From assembly GCA_001804805.1 (NCBI GenBank), contig MHBH01000004.1, positions 1 through 42,719 of the forward strand: a DNA stretch of 42,719 nt, given 5' to 3'. The notes under the pieces were generated by a model. The model had not been told where the DNA came from, ran no database searches, and saw only the letters and a program-made list of their open reading frames with translations. Position numbers and translations under genes: made by a program. How positions within the stretch are numbered: the first letter of the stretch is position 1; every line of letters begins with the position of its first letter. Shown in pieces: positions 23,134 to 30,384 of the stretch. This DNA is from Lentisphaerae bacterium GWF2_49_21 (lineage in GTDB: Bacteria; Verrucomicrobiota; Lentisphaeria; Victivallales; GWF2-50-93).

Positions 23134-23298
23134 TTTATTTAATAGAAAAGTAAATTGTCAGATTTCAAAGGGGAGCTGCAATCTTGGTGGCATAATCCTT
23201 TCGAGCAATTAATTGATGCCGGCGAGACGCCAGCGCTCCACCGATAGCAAAATACTGCTGAAAAGCTGAAATGGAATTAGCAAATTCCCTAATTAGTT
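23134..23298. other. Divergent intergenic region with leader hairpins of nagB
   Basis: Small hairpins are visible: GGCG-AGA-CGCC within GCCGGCGAGACGCC (23219-23232) and GGAATT-AGCA-AATTCC (23273-23288). GGTGG and CCACC could close a larger stem around the first. No clear promoter boxes are seen. The segment leads into the SD-sequestering hairpin at 23299. Confidence 0.45.
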
Positions 23299-23332
23299 AT
23301 AAGATTATCCGTTTATTAACGGAGAATCTTAT
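23299..23332 (+). promoter_or_regulatory. SD-sequestering hairpin of nagB
   Basis: ATAAGATT (23299-23306) pairs with AATCTTAT (23325-23332), and TCCGT (23308-23312) with ACGGA (23319-23323); one A-G mismatch separates the two stems. The SD GGAG (23321-23324) is inside the 3' side, and the stem ends two bases before the AUG (23335). Confidence 0.55.
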
Positions 23333-23334
23333 TC

Positions 23335-24120
23335 ATGGAAGTAATCATACGTCCCGACAAGGAAAAGGCTACGGAGCTTGTAGCAAAACTCATCGCGAAG
23401 GCTGTCAGGGCCAGGCCCTCTCTTGTCCTTGGCCTTGCCACCGGAAACACGATGGAGCCTCTATATTCGAAACTCGTTGAAATGCACAGGAAGGAGAAGC
23501 TGGACTTTTCAAAGTGCAGGACATTCAATCTTGACGAGTATGTCGGGCTGGAGGCTGACAACAGGAATTCATACCGGCATTACATGGACGAACATCTTTT
23601 CAGCAGGATAAACATTGACCGGCGGAACACGCATCTTCCTTCGGGCACTGCGAAGGATCTCGAAAAGGAATGTGAAAAATACGAGCAGAAGATAAAAAAG
23701 TGCGGAGGAATAGATCTGCAGCTGCTCGGAATCGGCAGATCAGGACATATCGGTTTCAACGAACCGCTTTCCGCATTTTTCTCCAGGACCCGGGTGAAGG
23801 CGCTGACGCCTACTACCATTGCCCAGAATTCACCTCTCTTCGACAGGCCGGAAGGAATGCCGAAACGTGCAATGACAATGGGGGTTGGAACAATCCTCGA
23901 AGCGAAGCGGATCGTAACTCTCGTTGTCGGAGACTCGAAGGCGGACATTCTTGCAAAGGCCGTCGAAGGGCCGGTTACTTCCATGGTTTCAGCGTCAGCG
24001 CTCCAGCTGCATCCGAAATGCATAGTTATAACGGATGCGGCGGCGGCGGCAGGACTTCAGGGGAAGGATTATTACAAGTGGATATTTGAGAATGAGCCGG
24101 AGTGGGATGAATTCCGTTAG
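23335..24120 (+). CDS. nagB: Glucosamine-6-phosphate deaminase
   Basis: NagB converts glucosamine 6-phosphate to fructose 6-phosphate and ammonia in the cytoplasm. Of 261 residues, it has LGLATGNTMEPLY, FNLDEYVGL, the active-site GIGRSGHIGFNEP, RAMTMGVGTILEAKR and the C-terminal SALQLHPKCIVITD. The residue before GHIGFNEP is Ser where E. coli has the catalytic Asp141; to my knowledge some homologues also vary here. The gene is divergent from the deacylase, with its SD (GGAG) in a hairpin. No nagA or GlcNAc transporter is nearby, but the two ROK kinases in the window could supply phosphorylated amino sugars (inference). Confidence 0.92.
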   Translation: MEVIIRPDKEKATELVAKLIAKAVRARPSLVLGLATGNTMEPLYSKLVEMHRKEKLDFSKCRTFNLDEYVGLEADNRNSYRHYMDEHLFSRINIDRRNTHLPSGTAKDLEKECEKYEQKIKKCGGIDLQLLGIGRSGHIGFNEPLSAFFSRTRVKALTPTTIAQNSPLFDRPEGMPKRAMTMGVGTILEAKRIVTLVVGDSKADILAKAVEGPVTSMVSASALQLHPKCIVITDAAAAAGLQGKDYYKWIFENEPEWDEFR

Positions 24121-24415
24121 ATACTCTCGGCGGAAGTCCTTCCGCACGAGATTATCTGTCAAAGCTTCCGACGTTAAAGAGGACTGTTGCGAATCTCGCA
24201 GGTACGTATTCAGTAAACTATGTCGTTTACTTAATCCGTACTAAAAATAAAATGCAAAATCACTCTTTTTACGATTTATTAGATATAAATATTCACTGAA
24301 GGACATATTTCAGTGAATATTTACGCTTGACCTGGCAGTTAAATCCATGTTATGGATATAACGTTCATGACAGATGGATAAAACATTCATGATGTTGCTA
24401 TTTCTCCCTAAGTAA
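24121..24415. other. Hairpin-packed intergenic region between nagB and degT
   Basis: Four hairpins lie in order: TCTCG-GCGGAAG-TC-CTTCCGC-A-CGAGA (24125-24151), a probable nagB terminator without a U-run; GTACGTATTCAGTAAAC with GTTTACTTAATCCGTAC (24202-24241, 15 of 17 paired); TAAATATTCACTGA with TCAGTGAATATTTA (24286-24323, perfect 14 bp); and ATCCAT-GTT-ATGGAT (24343-24357). One TGCGAATCTCGCA motif is at 24188. There is no coding signal. Confidence 0.6.
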
Positions 24416-24472
24416 ATAATTTCCCTTCTGAAACAATCGTGATTTTATAATAAATAACAGGAGGAAAATTAT
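24416..24472 (+). promoter_or_regulatory. SD-sequestering hairpin of the degT gene
   Basis: ATAATTTCCCTTCTG (24416-24430) pairs with CAGGAGGAAAATTAT (24458-24472) at 14 of 15 positions (one G-U, one C-A mismatch). The 3' arm contains the entire strong SD AGGAGG and ends at the base before the AUG (24473). The loop is 27 nt and AT-rich. Confidence 0.6.
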
Positions 24473-25597
24473 ATGCAGACGCCTTTCTACGGTCACGTGA
24501 GACAGTACGAGAAGATTAAGAAGGAAATTGATGACAACATCAATGAAGTCCTGATGAGCGGACAGTATGTCCTTGGTCCGATGCTCAAGAGGTTCGAAGG
24601 TGAGCTTGTCAAATATTTCGGAACCAAGCACGCGATCGGGGTTGGAAACGGCACCGATGCGATCTGGCTTGCGCTCATGGCGATGGACATCGGTCCTGGA
24701 GATGAGGTCATCACCCATCCCAACACATTCTTTGCGACTGCCGAGGCCGCTTGGATCGCCGGATGCAAGGTTGTTTTCGTAGACTGCGACGAGAAGACGC
24801 GCTGCATAGATCCTGCAAAGATCGAAGCGGCAATAACTCCGAAGACGAAGGCGATCATTCCGGTCCATCTCTACGGGCAGTGCGCCGACATGCCGGCTAT
24901 CGCGAAGATCGCAAAGAAGCACAACCTGAAGGTCATTGAAGACAATGCCCAGGGTATCGACGGACGCGGCGACACCTTCAAGCAGGGCGAACTTTCAGAT
25001 GCTGTCGCGACAAGCTTCATCATCCAGAAGAACCTCGGATGTTTCGGCGACGGCGGGGCGCTCTTCACTAACGACGACAAGATCAACGAGAGAGTCCGCA
25101 AGCTCCGCAGCCATGGTTCCGTCAAGCGCGACCATCATTCATACGGATTCAACAGCCGTCTCGACGATCTCCAGGCAGGCGTTCTCAGCGCTAAGTTGAA
25201 ACACATCACGGAATGGACTGACGTGAGGGTCAAGCTTGCCGAGCAGTATACAAAGGGGCTCAAGGGAGTGAAGGCAATAACTCTTCCGTATGCAAAGCCC
25301 GGATACCGCCATGTGTTCCACCTCTATGTAGTCGAGACGAAGGACGCGAACAAGCGCAATGACCTGCTTGACTTCCTCGTCGCCGGCGGAGTCGATGCCA
25401 AGACACACTATTCCATCGCCATCCACAAGCAGGAAGGGTTCCCGTGGGGCAAGGAATACAAGATAGTCGGTTCGATTGCGAACGCGGAGAAGAACGCGGC
25501 ATCGTGCGTCTCTCTGCCGGTGTTCCCCGAACTTACGGCCGAGGAAGTGGACTATTCCATCAAGAAGGTTCTCGAATGGGACAGGAAGAACTCGTAA
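24473..25597 (+). CDS. DegT/DnrJ/EryC1/StrS-family sugar aminotransferase
   Basis: This 374-residue PLP enzyme belongs to the DegT family, which mostly transaminates keto sugars for amino-sugar synthesis. Signatures: GVGNGTDAIWLAL, GDEVITHPNTFFATAEA, VHLYGQCADMP, EDNAQGIDGR, and FIIQKNLGCFGDGGA with the PLP lysine, resembling the KNLG type of WbpE/PglE enzymes. The C-terminal part has YRHVFHLYVVET. The strong SD AGGAGG lies in a hairpin. A Gfo/Idh oxidoreductase follows 128 bp downstream, a pairing like WbpB/WbpE in UDP-amino-sugar synthesis, although here an AraC regulator follows rather than glycan genes. Confidence 0.88.
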   Translation: MQTPFYGHVRQYEKIKKEIDDNINEVLMSGQYVLGPMLKRFEGELVKYFGTKHAIGVGNGTDAIWLALMAMDIGPGDEVITHPNTFFATAEAAWIAGCKVVFVDCDEKTRCIDPAKIEAAITPKTKAIIPVHLYGQCADMPAIAKIAKKHNLKVIEDNAQGIDGRGDTFKQGELSDAVATSFIIQKNLGCFGDGGALFTNDDKINERVRKLRSHGSVKRDHHSYGFNSRLDDLQAGVLSAKLKHITEWTDVRVKLAEQYTKGLKGVKAITLPYAKPGYRHVFHLYVVETKDANKRNDLLDFLVAGGVDAKTHYSIAIHKQEGFPWGKEYKIVGSIANAEKNAASCVSLPVFPELTAEEVDYSIKKVLEWDRKNS

Positions 25598-25630
25598 GAT
25601 TGGAACTGTGAATTTCGCAAATGAAAAATT

Positions 25631-25708
25631 AAGAACAGCCCTTGCGGACTTAACTACTAACGAACTCAAAGGAATTTGTTTGTAGTTAATGTCGCAAGAC
25701 ATGTTCTT
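25631..25708. repeat. 78-nt long imperfect hairpin between degT and gfo genes
   Basis: AAGAACA/TGTTCTT closes a stem continuing with CTTGCG/CGCAAG, TTAACTAC/GTAGTTAA and AAC-G-AA/TT-T-GTT, capped by AAAG. It has only small bulges and a few mismatches, so about 30 base pairs form. It shares AATTTGTTTGTAGT with the flank of the 63-bp repeat at 11806-11819, indicating relatedness. It is non-coding. Confidence 0.65.
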
Positions 25709-25725
25709 GTATGGAGAATAATTCC

Positions 25726-26793
25726 ATGAACAAGTTCAAAGTGATGATAGTCGGAATGGGCAAGCGAGGCAAGCACCATGCCGCCGCCTTCAATGCGAAC
25801 CCGAATTTCCAGATTACAGGTATCTGCGACATAGATATGGAAAAGCTGAAGGCCGCCGCTCCAGGCCTCGGCAATCCTGCGGTCGGGACAGATGCGGCGA
25901 AGATGGCGAAGGAACTCAGGCCCGATGTGTTCTGCTTCTGCACGATGCCCCATATAAGGATTGAGATGATGAAGGCAGCTGTCGACTGTGGTGCGAAGAT
26001 GGTCGCGTTTGAGAAGCCGGTCGCACTGAGCATGTCCGAGGCCCTGGAGCTCAAGTCCCTCGTGGACAAGAGCGGGATCAAGGCGGTTGTCAGCCACCAG
26101 CACCGCTATGGAGTCCATTACAGGAAGGTGAAGGAGATAGCCGCCAGCGGAGAGCTTGGAAGGATAGAGATGATCTATGCCGGAGCCACGGGCTGGATGA
26201 CCCATATGATGAGCCATATGGTTGACTACATGCGGTGGTACAATGGAAATGTCGAAGCGGAGTGGGTCATAGGGCAGGCCTCCGGGAAGTCGAAGCTTTC
26301 CGACAACCATCCTTCTCCCGACTATATGGAAGGAATGATCCAGTTTGCGAACGGTGTCCGCGGAATAGTTGAATGCGGTGCTGGAGCCCCCGACCAGCCG
26401 GAAGTTGCCAAGTGGTGGGGGAAGAACCGCATCTGTGTCCAGGGTACGGAAGGATTCGCCGAAGTCCTCACGAACGGTGGATGGAGGGCTGTGACTTCCA
26501 AGGGCGTCCAAAAGGGTGAAGGTGCTATGAACTACGATCTTGACATGCCTCCATATATCCAGGAGATGTCTGACTGGCTGATCAGCGGGAAAATACACCA
26601 GAACAGCTTTGACAGCGCATTCAAGGGGTGCGAGATCGTGAATGGCATAATACGTTCAGCCCTCTACGGCGGACAGGTCAGGCTTCCTCTCGCTGACGGA
26701 CCGGACGAGATAGAGGAACTGAAGTCGAAGCTTCCTGAGAGGAAGGCGATCGCGAATTTATCCAACAAGGCCGAGTTCCCAGGCTGTGAATGA
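25726..26793 (+). CDS. Gfo/Idh/MocA-family NAD(P)-dependent oxidoreductase
   Basis: The 355-residue protein has an N-terminal Rossmann fold (VMIVGMGKRGKHHAAAF, then GICDIDMEKL) and the family motif EKPVALS with the catalytic Lys near residue 109. The histidine-rich segment SHQHRYGVHYRKV and a later HMMSHMVDYMRWY continue the substrate domain. Members oxidise or reduce sugars, inositols or nucleotide-sugars; the exact substrate is not predictable. ATG 25726 is preceded by GGAG at 9 bp; ATG 25711 has no SD. ATGGA and TCCAT can form a small hairpin over this SD and AUG. It is probably an operon partner of the aminotransferase. Confidence 0.88.
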   Translation: MNKFKVMIVGMGKRGKHHAAAFNANPNFQITGICDIDMEKLKAAAPGLGNPAVGTDAAKMAKELRPDVFCFCTMPHIRIEMMKAAVDCGAKMVAFEKPVALSMSEALELKSLVDKSGIKAVVSHQHRYGVHYRKVKEIAASGELGRIEMIYAGATGWMTHMMSHMVDYMRWYNGNVEAEWVIGQASGKSKLSDNHPSPDYMEGMIQFANGVRGIVECGAGAPDQPEVAKWWGKNRICVQGTEGFAEVLTNGGWRAVTSKGVQKGEGAMNYDLDMPPYIQEMSDWLISGKIHQNSFDSAFKGCEIVNGIIRSALYGGQVRLPLADGPDEIEELKSKLPERKAIANLSNKAEFPGCE

Positions 26794-26941
26794 GATCATG
26801 TCGGGTCTAGCCAAATAAAAATGACATCCGAAATTCGGGGCTCATCTTCTTCCAGCTCTTATGAACTGGGCAGCTTTGCCGCAGTACTTTTACCCTGTTC
26901 ATGATACTGGAATTGCACCAATACTTGTAATAGATTAAGGG

Positions 26942-27802
26942 ATGGACAGTTCGATCGTAAACAACGTGGTTGTCAAGAACGGCGTTTGCAGCGTGCATAA
27001 GATGCCTGACGGCAGGCAGGATATACACGAGAAATACGGGCTGTGGATCTTCAGATTCGGGCGGGATGGCGTCTCCCCTCCGCAGGAACCCCCGAACGAG
27101 GCGAGGTATTTCGAATTCTACTGCATATCCCACCTTATAAGGGGACGTGGCTGGTACTGGACGGAAGACAGGCCTATCGAGATATTTGAAGAGGGGACGG
27201 CTGTACTGGCAAGTCCGCATTTCATCCACCGTTACAGCGGATATCTTACGGAATATGTAGAGGATACAATCTGCTTTACAGGGCCTGTTGCCGATTTTCT
27301 CTTCGGGACAGGGGTTTTCAAGAATGGGACAGTTCCCTTTGGCAGGGCGCGCAGGCTCCTGCCAATAATAGAGAGAGCTTCCGATCCGTCAAGGGATTCC
27401 CAGATACAGGCGAACATCGGCCTGCAGAACCTCCTTGTTGAACTGTATCTGAAGCGCAAGAAACACAGTGACAGTGAGAAGAACCCATACCTTGGCGATC
27501 TCATCGAAGAGATCAAGGTGTCCAGGGATAGGTGGTGGACGGTCTCGGAGATGGCCGATTTCTGCGGACTGAGCAAGGAGCAGTTCCGACGTGTGTTCCA
27601 GGCGAGCATAGGCGCCAGCCCGAAGAACTATGTCGACAGGTTGAAGATAATGAAAGCCGCAGAGATGCTTTCCTGTTCGCCTGAGAAGATTTCGGATGTT
27701 GCAAAGCAATTCGGATATTCGGATCCATTGCATTTCAGCAGGCGTTTCAGGCAGATTATTGGACTGTCTCCCGAAAAATACCGCTTGGAGATGAGGAGAT
27801 AA
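26942..27802 (+). CDS. AraC-family transcriptional regulator
   Basis: Of 286 residues, the first 180 form a cupin-like sensor region (FEFYCISHLIRGRGWYW, then ASPHFIHRYSGY), as in sugar-responsive AraC regulators. The last 100 hold two helix-turn-helix motifs, clear in VSEMADFCGLSKEQFRRVFQ and ISDVAKQFGYSDPLHFSRRF. It most likely controls the upstream aminotransferase/oxidoreductase genes or other sugar genes in response to a small ligand (inference). AAGG precedes the ATG closely. Downstream a convergent terminator separates it from the DUF3137 gene. Confidence 0.88.
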   Translation: MDSSIVNNVVVKNGVCSVHKMPDGRQDIHEKYGLWIFRFGRDGVSPPQEPPNEARYFEFYCISHLIRGRGWYWTEDRPIEIFEEGTAVLASPHFIHRYSGYLTEYVEDTICFTGPVADFLFGTGVFKNGTVPFGRARRLLPIIERASDPSRDSQIQANIGLQNLLVELYLKRKKHSDSEKNPYLGDLIEEIKVSRDRWWTVSEMADFCGLSKEQFRRVFQASIGASPKNYVDRLKIMKAAEMLSCSPEKISDVAKQFGYSDPLHFSRRFRQIIGLSPEKYRLEMRR

Positions 27803-27823
27803 ATTCCGCTACGCGGAATTTAT
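27799..27823. terminator. Bidirectional terminator between araC-type and DUF3137 genes
   Basis: ATAAATTCCGC and GCGGAATTTAT form a perfect 11-bp stem with a TAC loop. It overlaps the stop codons of both convergent genes. Confidence 0.7.
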
Positions 27824-28797
27824 TTCCAGATGCGGGTGTTAAGGTTCAGCTCCTCGATGATGCGGCCTGCGAGCTGGAGATTTCCGAAGTATTCCCGGAT
27901 AAGATCGAAATTTTCGTTCGACCTGAAGATCCTAGGTTCAAAAAGATCCTTGGCAACTGATATGGCCACATAGACTTTTGAATCCTTGAATGACAGATAG
28001 ATCGTATTGTTGAGATTGGTCCGGAACTCGACAAGCCTCTGCATCAGCCCCGGCGTCAGGATATATCTCGCAGTTATCTGGTCGTCGCCGTACACCACGA
28101 AGAGCTTTTCAAATTCCGGATCCTCTAGCTTGATGAGCTTGCCGCTCCTGGTCAGGTTCCATGACTGGAAGATCTTCCCGAGGAAACCGAATGTCTTTTC
28201 CGCGAGGTCCGGCAGGACGACAGTCGTACCGGAAAAGTTCTTGTTGAATTCAGCAATGAAAAAAAGTCCTCTGAAAATCGTGTGCCAGTGGGTCTGCCTG
28301 TGCCCCTTGCTGTCCGTGGTCTCAGTCTTGTACTCTGAATGTATTTCCGAGAACTCTATGAAGGTCTCACCAATCTTGCCCGAGACATAATCCTCGCATT
28401 TGTATCTGTCCGGACTGGTCAGGAATATCTGGCTGCTCATGTAGGCTGGCTGTCCTATCCCGGATTCGGGCTTGTAGGAGAGATTGCCGTCTATGAACTT
28501 GACTATTTCTCCGACTATCCTTCTTTTGAACTCGGACGTGAAGGCTTTTGTCTCGCTGTTTATCAAGATGAAGAACAGGATGAGGCCTATGACCAAGAGC
28601 GCGAAAAATGAAAATATTGCGATTACGGGATTCCGAAATAACAATGAGCCCAGGAGTGCAAACATCATGAAGAACATCAGCGTGCAGACAAGGATAAGCA
28701 GCTTGAACGTGATCTTTTTCCTTTGTTCCTCAAGCTCCCTTATCTGCGGCAGGAGCGAGGCATCATAGAAATTCCTGAGTTCTTCCAATGTTCTCAT
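27820..28797 (-). CDS. DUF3137-family membrane protein
   Basis: The 325-residue protein has a charged N-terminal helix (MRTLEELRNFYDASLLPQI), two adjacent transmembrane helices (about residues 30-52 and 58-78), and a soluble domain containing YVSGKIGETFIEFSEIHSEY and FRGLFFIAEFNKNF. This pattern matches DUF3137, which is commonly found next to lemA. Function is unknown. The start overlaps the lemA stop by four bases (ATGA), so the two proteins are translationally coupled and may form a complex. Confidence 0.75.
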   Translation of the reverse strand: MRTLEELRNFYDASLLPQIRELEEQRKKITFKLLILVCTLMFFMMFALLGSLLFRNPVIAIFSFFALLVIGLILFFILINSETKAFTSEFKRRIVGEIVKFIDGNLSYKPESGIGQPAYMSSQIFLTSPDRYKCEDYVSGKIGETFIEFSEIHSEYKTETTDSKGHRQTHWHTIFRGLFFIAEFNKNFSGTTVVLPDLAEKTFGFLGKIFQSWNLTRSGKLIKLEDPEFEKLFVVYGDDQITARYILTPGLMQRLVEFRTNLNNTIYLSFKDSKVYVAISVAKDLFEPRIFRSNENFDLIREYFGNLQLAGRIIEELNLNTRIWK

Positions 28798-29363
28798 ATG
28801 CTGGCCTTCACCGGCTGTTTTTCATTATCAGATATCTGGAACAGGTTCTTCTTCTGGAATCCGAACATTGACGCGAAGATATTGGTCGGGAACATCTCGC
28901 AGGAGTTGTTGAAGTCCGTGACTGCTGCATTGTACGCCCTTCTTGCGGCAGCTATCTGTTCTTCGGTTTCGGTGAGGTTTTTCTGCAGGTTGAGGAACTG
29001 TTCATTGGCCTTGAGGTCGGGATAATTCTCCGCGACCGCGAAGAGCCTGCCGAGTGCGGTCTTCATCTCTCCGTCAAGCGCGATTTTCTCATTTGTACCG
29101 GTGTTGCCGGAGATCGCCTTCGTCCTTATTTCAGTTATCTTTGTCAGGGTATCCTTCTCGTGCGCGGCATATCCTTTCACCGTTTCAACCAGGTTCGGGA
29201 TGAGGTCATATCTCCGTTTCAGCATCACATCGATCGTGGAAAAGACATTGTCCGCGGCGTTGCGCCTGTAGACAAGTATGTTATATATGACCGCGACGAG
29301 GATGAGGATGCCGAAGACCGGGCATGACAAGGCGATGAGGCCGGCTATCAGAGATGAACCCAT
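28794..29363 (-). CDS. lemA: LemA family protein
   Basis: This 189-residue protein has one N-terminal transmembrane helix (about residues 4-26), then NILVYRRNAADNVFSTIDVMLKRR and DLIPNLVETVKGYAAHE, the LemA hallmark, and a helical body (KANEQFLNLQKNLTETEEQI). LemA proteins are membrane-anchored helical bundles of unclear function. ATG 29363 has AAAGGA 6 bp upstream; a TTG at 29378 is less likely. The SD sits in the loop of a TTTGAAT/ATTCAAA hairpin. It is coupled to the DUF3137 gene and 46 bp after the ROK gene on the same strand. Confidence 0.9.
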   Translation of the reverse strand: MGSSLIAGLIALSCPVFGILILVAVIYNILVYRRNAADNVFSTIDVMLKRRYDLIPNLVETVKGYAAHEKDTLTKITEIRTKAISGNTGTNEKIALDGEMKTALGRLFAVAENYPDLKANEQFLNLQKNLTETEEQIAAARRAYNAAVTDFNNSCEMFPTNIFASMFGFQKKNLFQISDNEKQPVKASI

Positions 29364-29409
29364 TTTGAATCCTTTCAATATTCAAATTTCCAGTATCAAG
29401 TTACAAGTA

Positions 29410-30384
29410 TCAAACCTCTCCCTTTTCCTTCGCATAGATCGCGGCACCGACCGGGACGGCATCGTCACCCAGTGCTGATAATTTCAGCTTGATGTCTTCA
29501 GGCGACAGTGCGAAAAGGTTTTCTGAAAAACCCCTCCTGATGTGAGGCATGGGCAATTTTTTAAATGCCTCGATGACGCCGCCTCCGAATACTATGCACT
29601 CCGGCGCGATTATCGATGCCTGGTTCGCGGCGGCAAGGCCAAGGAGATAGAATCCCTTGTTCAGGACTCTGCGTGTGATCTTGTCCTTTGCGTTGTAGCA
29701 TTTGAGGAGGGCGCTGCTTTTTATTCCCTTGAAGTCGTTGTCGGTATAATCGCTCAGGAGGCTCTTTCTCCCTTCCTGGGTTATCAGTTTCTGGAACTGC
29801 CTGCAGAACGCAGTCTTGCTGCAGTAGGCCTCGATGCATCCAAGTTTGCCGCAGCCGCATTTCCTACCGTTGTATTCGATGATTTCATGGCCGAGTTCTC
29901 CGGCGGATCCCCTGACGCCTGTGTGCAGCTTCCCATTGATGACGATCCCTCCGCCAAGACCTGTTCCGACAAAATAGCCGACGATGCTGTTGTAGCCCTT
30001 TGCCGCGCCAATACGGAATTCCGCAAGAGTGCCGCAGTTCACATCGTTCTCTAGGAAGATCTTCTTCCTGAATATCTGCTGGAACCTCTTCCTGAGCGGC
30101 TGATTGATCCATCCGAGTGCAGGCGAATGCAGGGCGTCGCCGGTGTCCGGATCCACCGCGGACGGAACAGCTATCCCGACGCTTTCCACGTCCTTCCATG
30201 AGAGACCGGCTTCCAGGAGCGCCTCTTCCGAAGCCTTTTTCATCCTGAGGCAAGTCCCATCTATTCCAAGCTCAGACTTCGTCTTGCGTTTTGATCTTGC
30301 CAAAACTTTCAGATTGGGAGAAACTACGATCGCCAGTATCTTTGTCCCTCCGAGATCAATTCCAACGGTGTATTTTCCTGCCAT
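29410..30384 (-). CDS. ROK-family kinase, second copy
   Basis: This 324-residue ROK protein has no DNA-binding extension. It shows VGIDLGGTKILAIVV, VGIAVPSAVD, ENDVNCGTLAEFRIG, GTGLGGGIVINGKL, GELGHEII and the zinc motif CGCGKLGCIEAYC. A glucokinase or N-acetylhexosamine kinase role is likely. It differs from the other ROK protein in the substrate region, so the two probably serve different sugars. The ATG overlaps the mfd stop codon (TAATG), so it is coupled to the repair gene, an uncommon pairing. Confidence 0.85.
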   Translation of the reverse strand: MAGKYTVGIDLGGTKILAIVVSPNLKVLARSKRKTKSELGIDGTCLRMKKASEEALLEAGLSWKDVESVGIAVPSAVDPDTGDALHSPALGWINQPLRKRFQQIFRKKIFLENDVNCGTLAEFRIGAAKGYNSIVGYFVGTGLGGGIVINGKLHTGVRGSAGELGHEIIEYNGRKCGCGKLGCIEAYCSKTAFCRQFQKLITQEGRKSLLSDYTDNDFKGIKSSALLKCYNAKDKITRRVLNKGFYLLGLAAANQASIIAPECIVFGGGVIEAFKKLPMPHIRRGFSENLFALSPEDIKLKLSALGDDAVPVGAAIYAKEKGEV

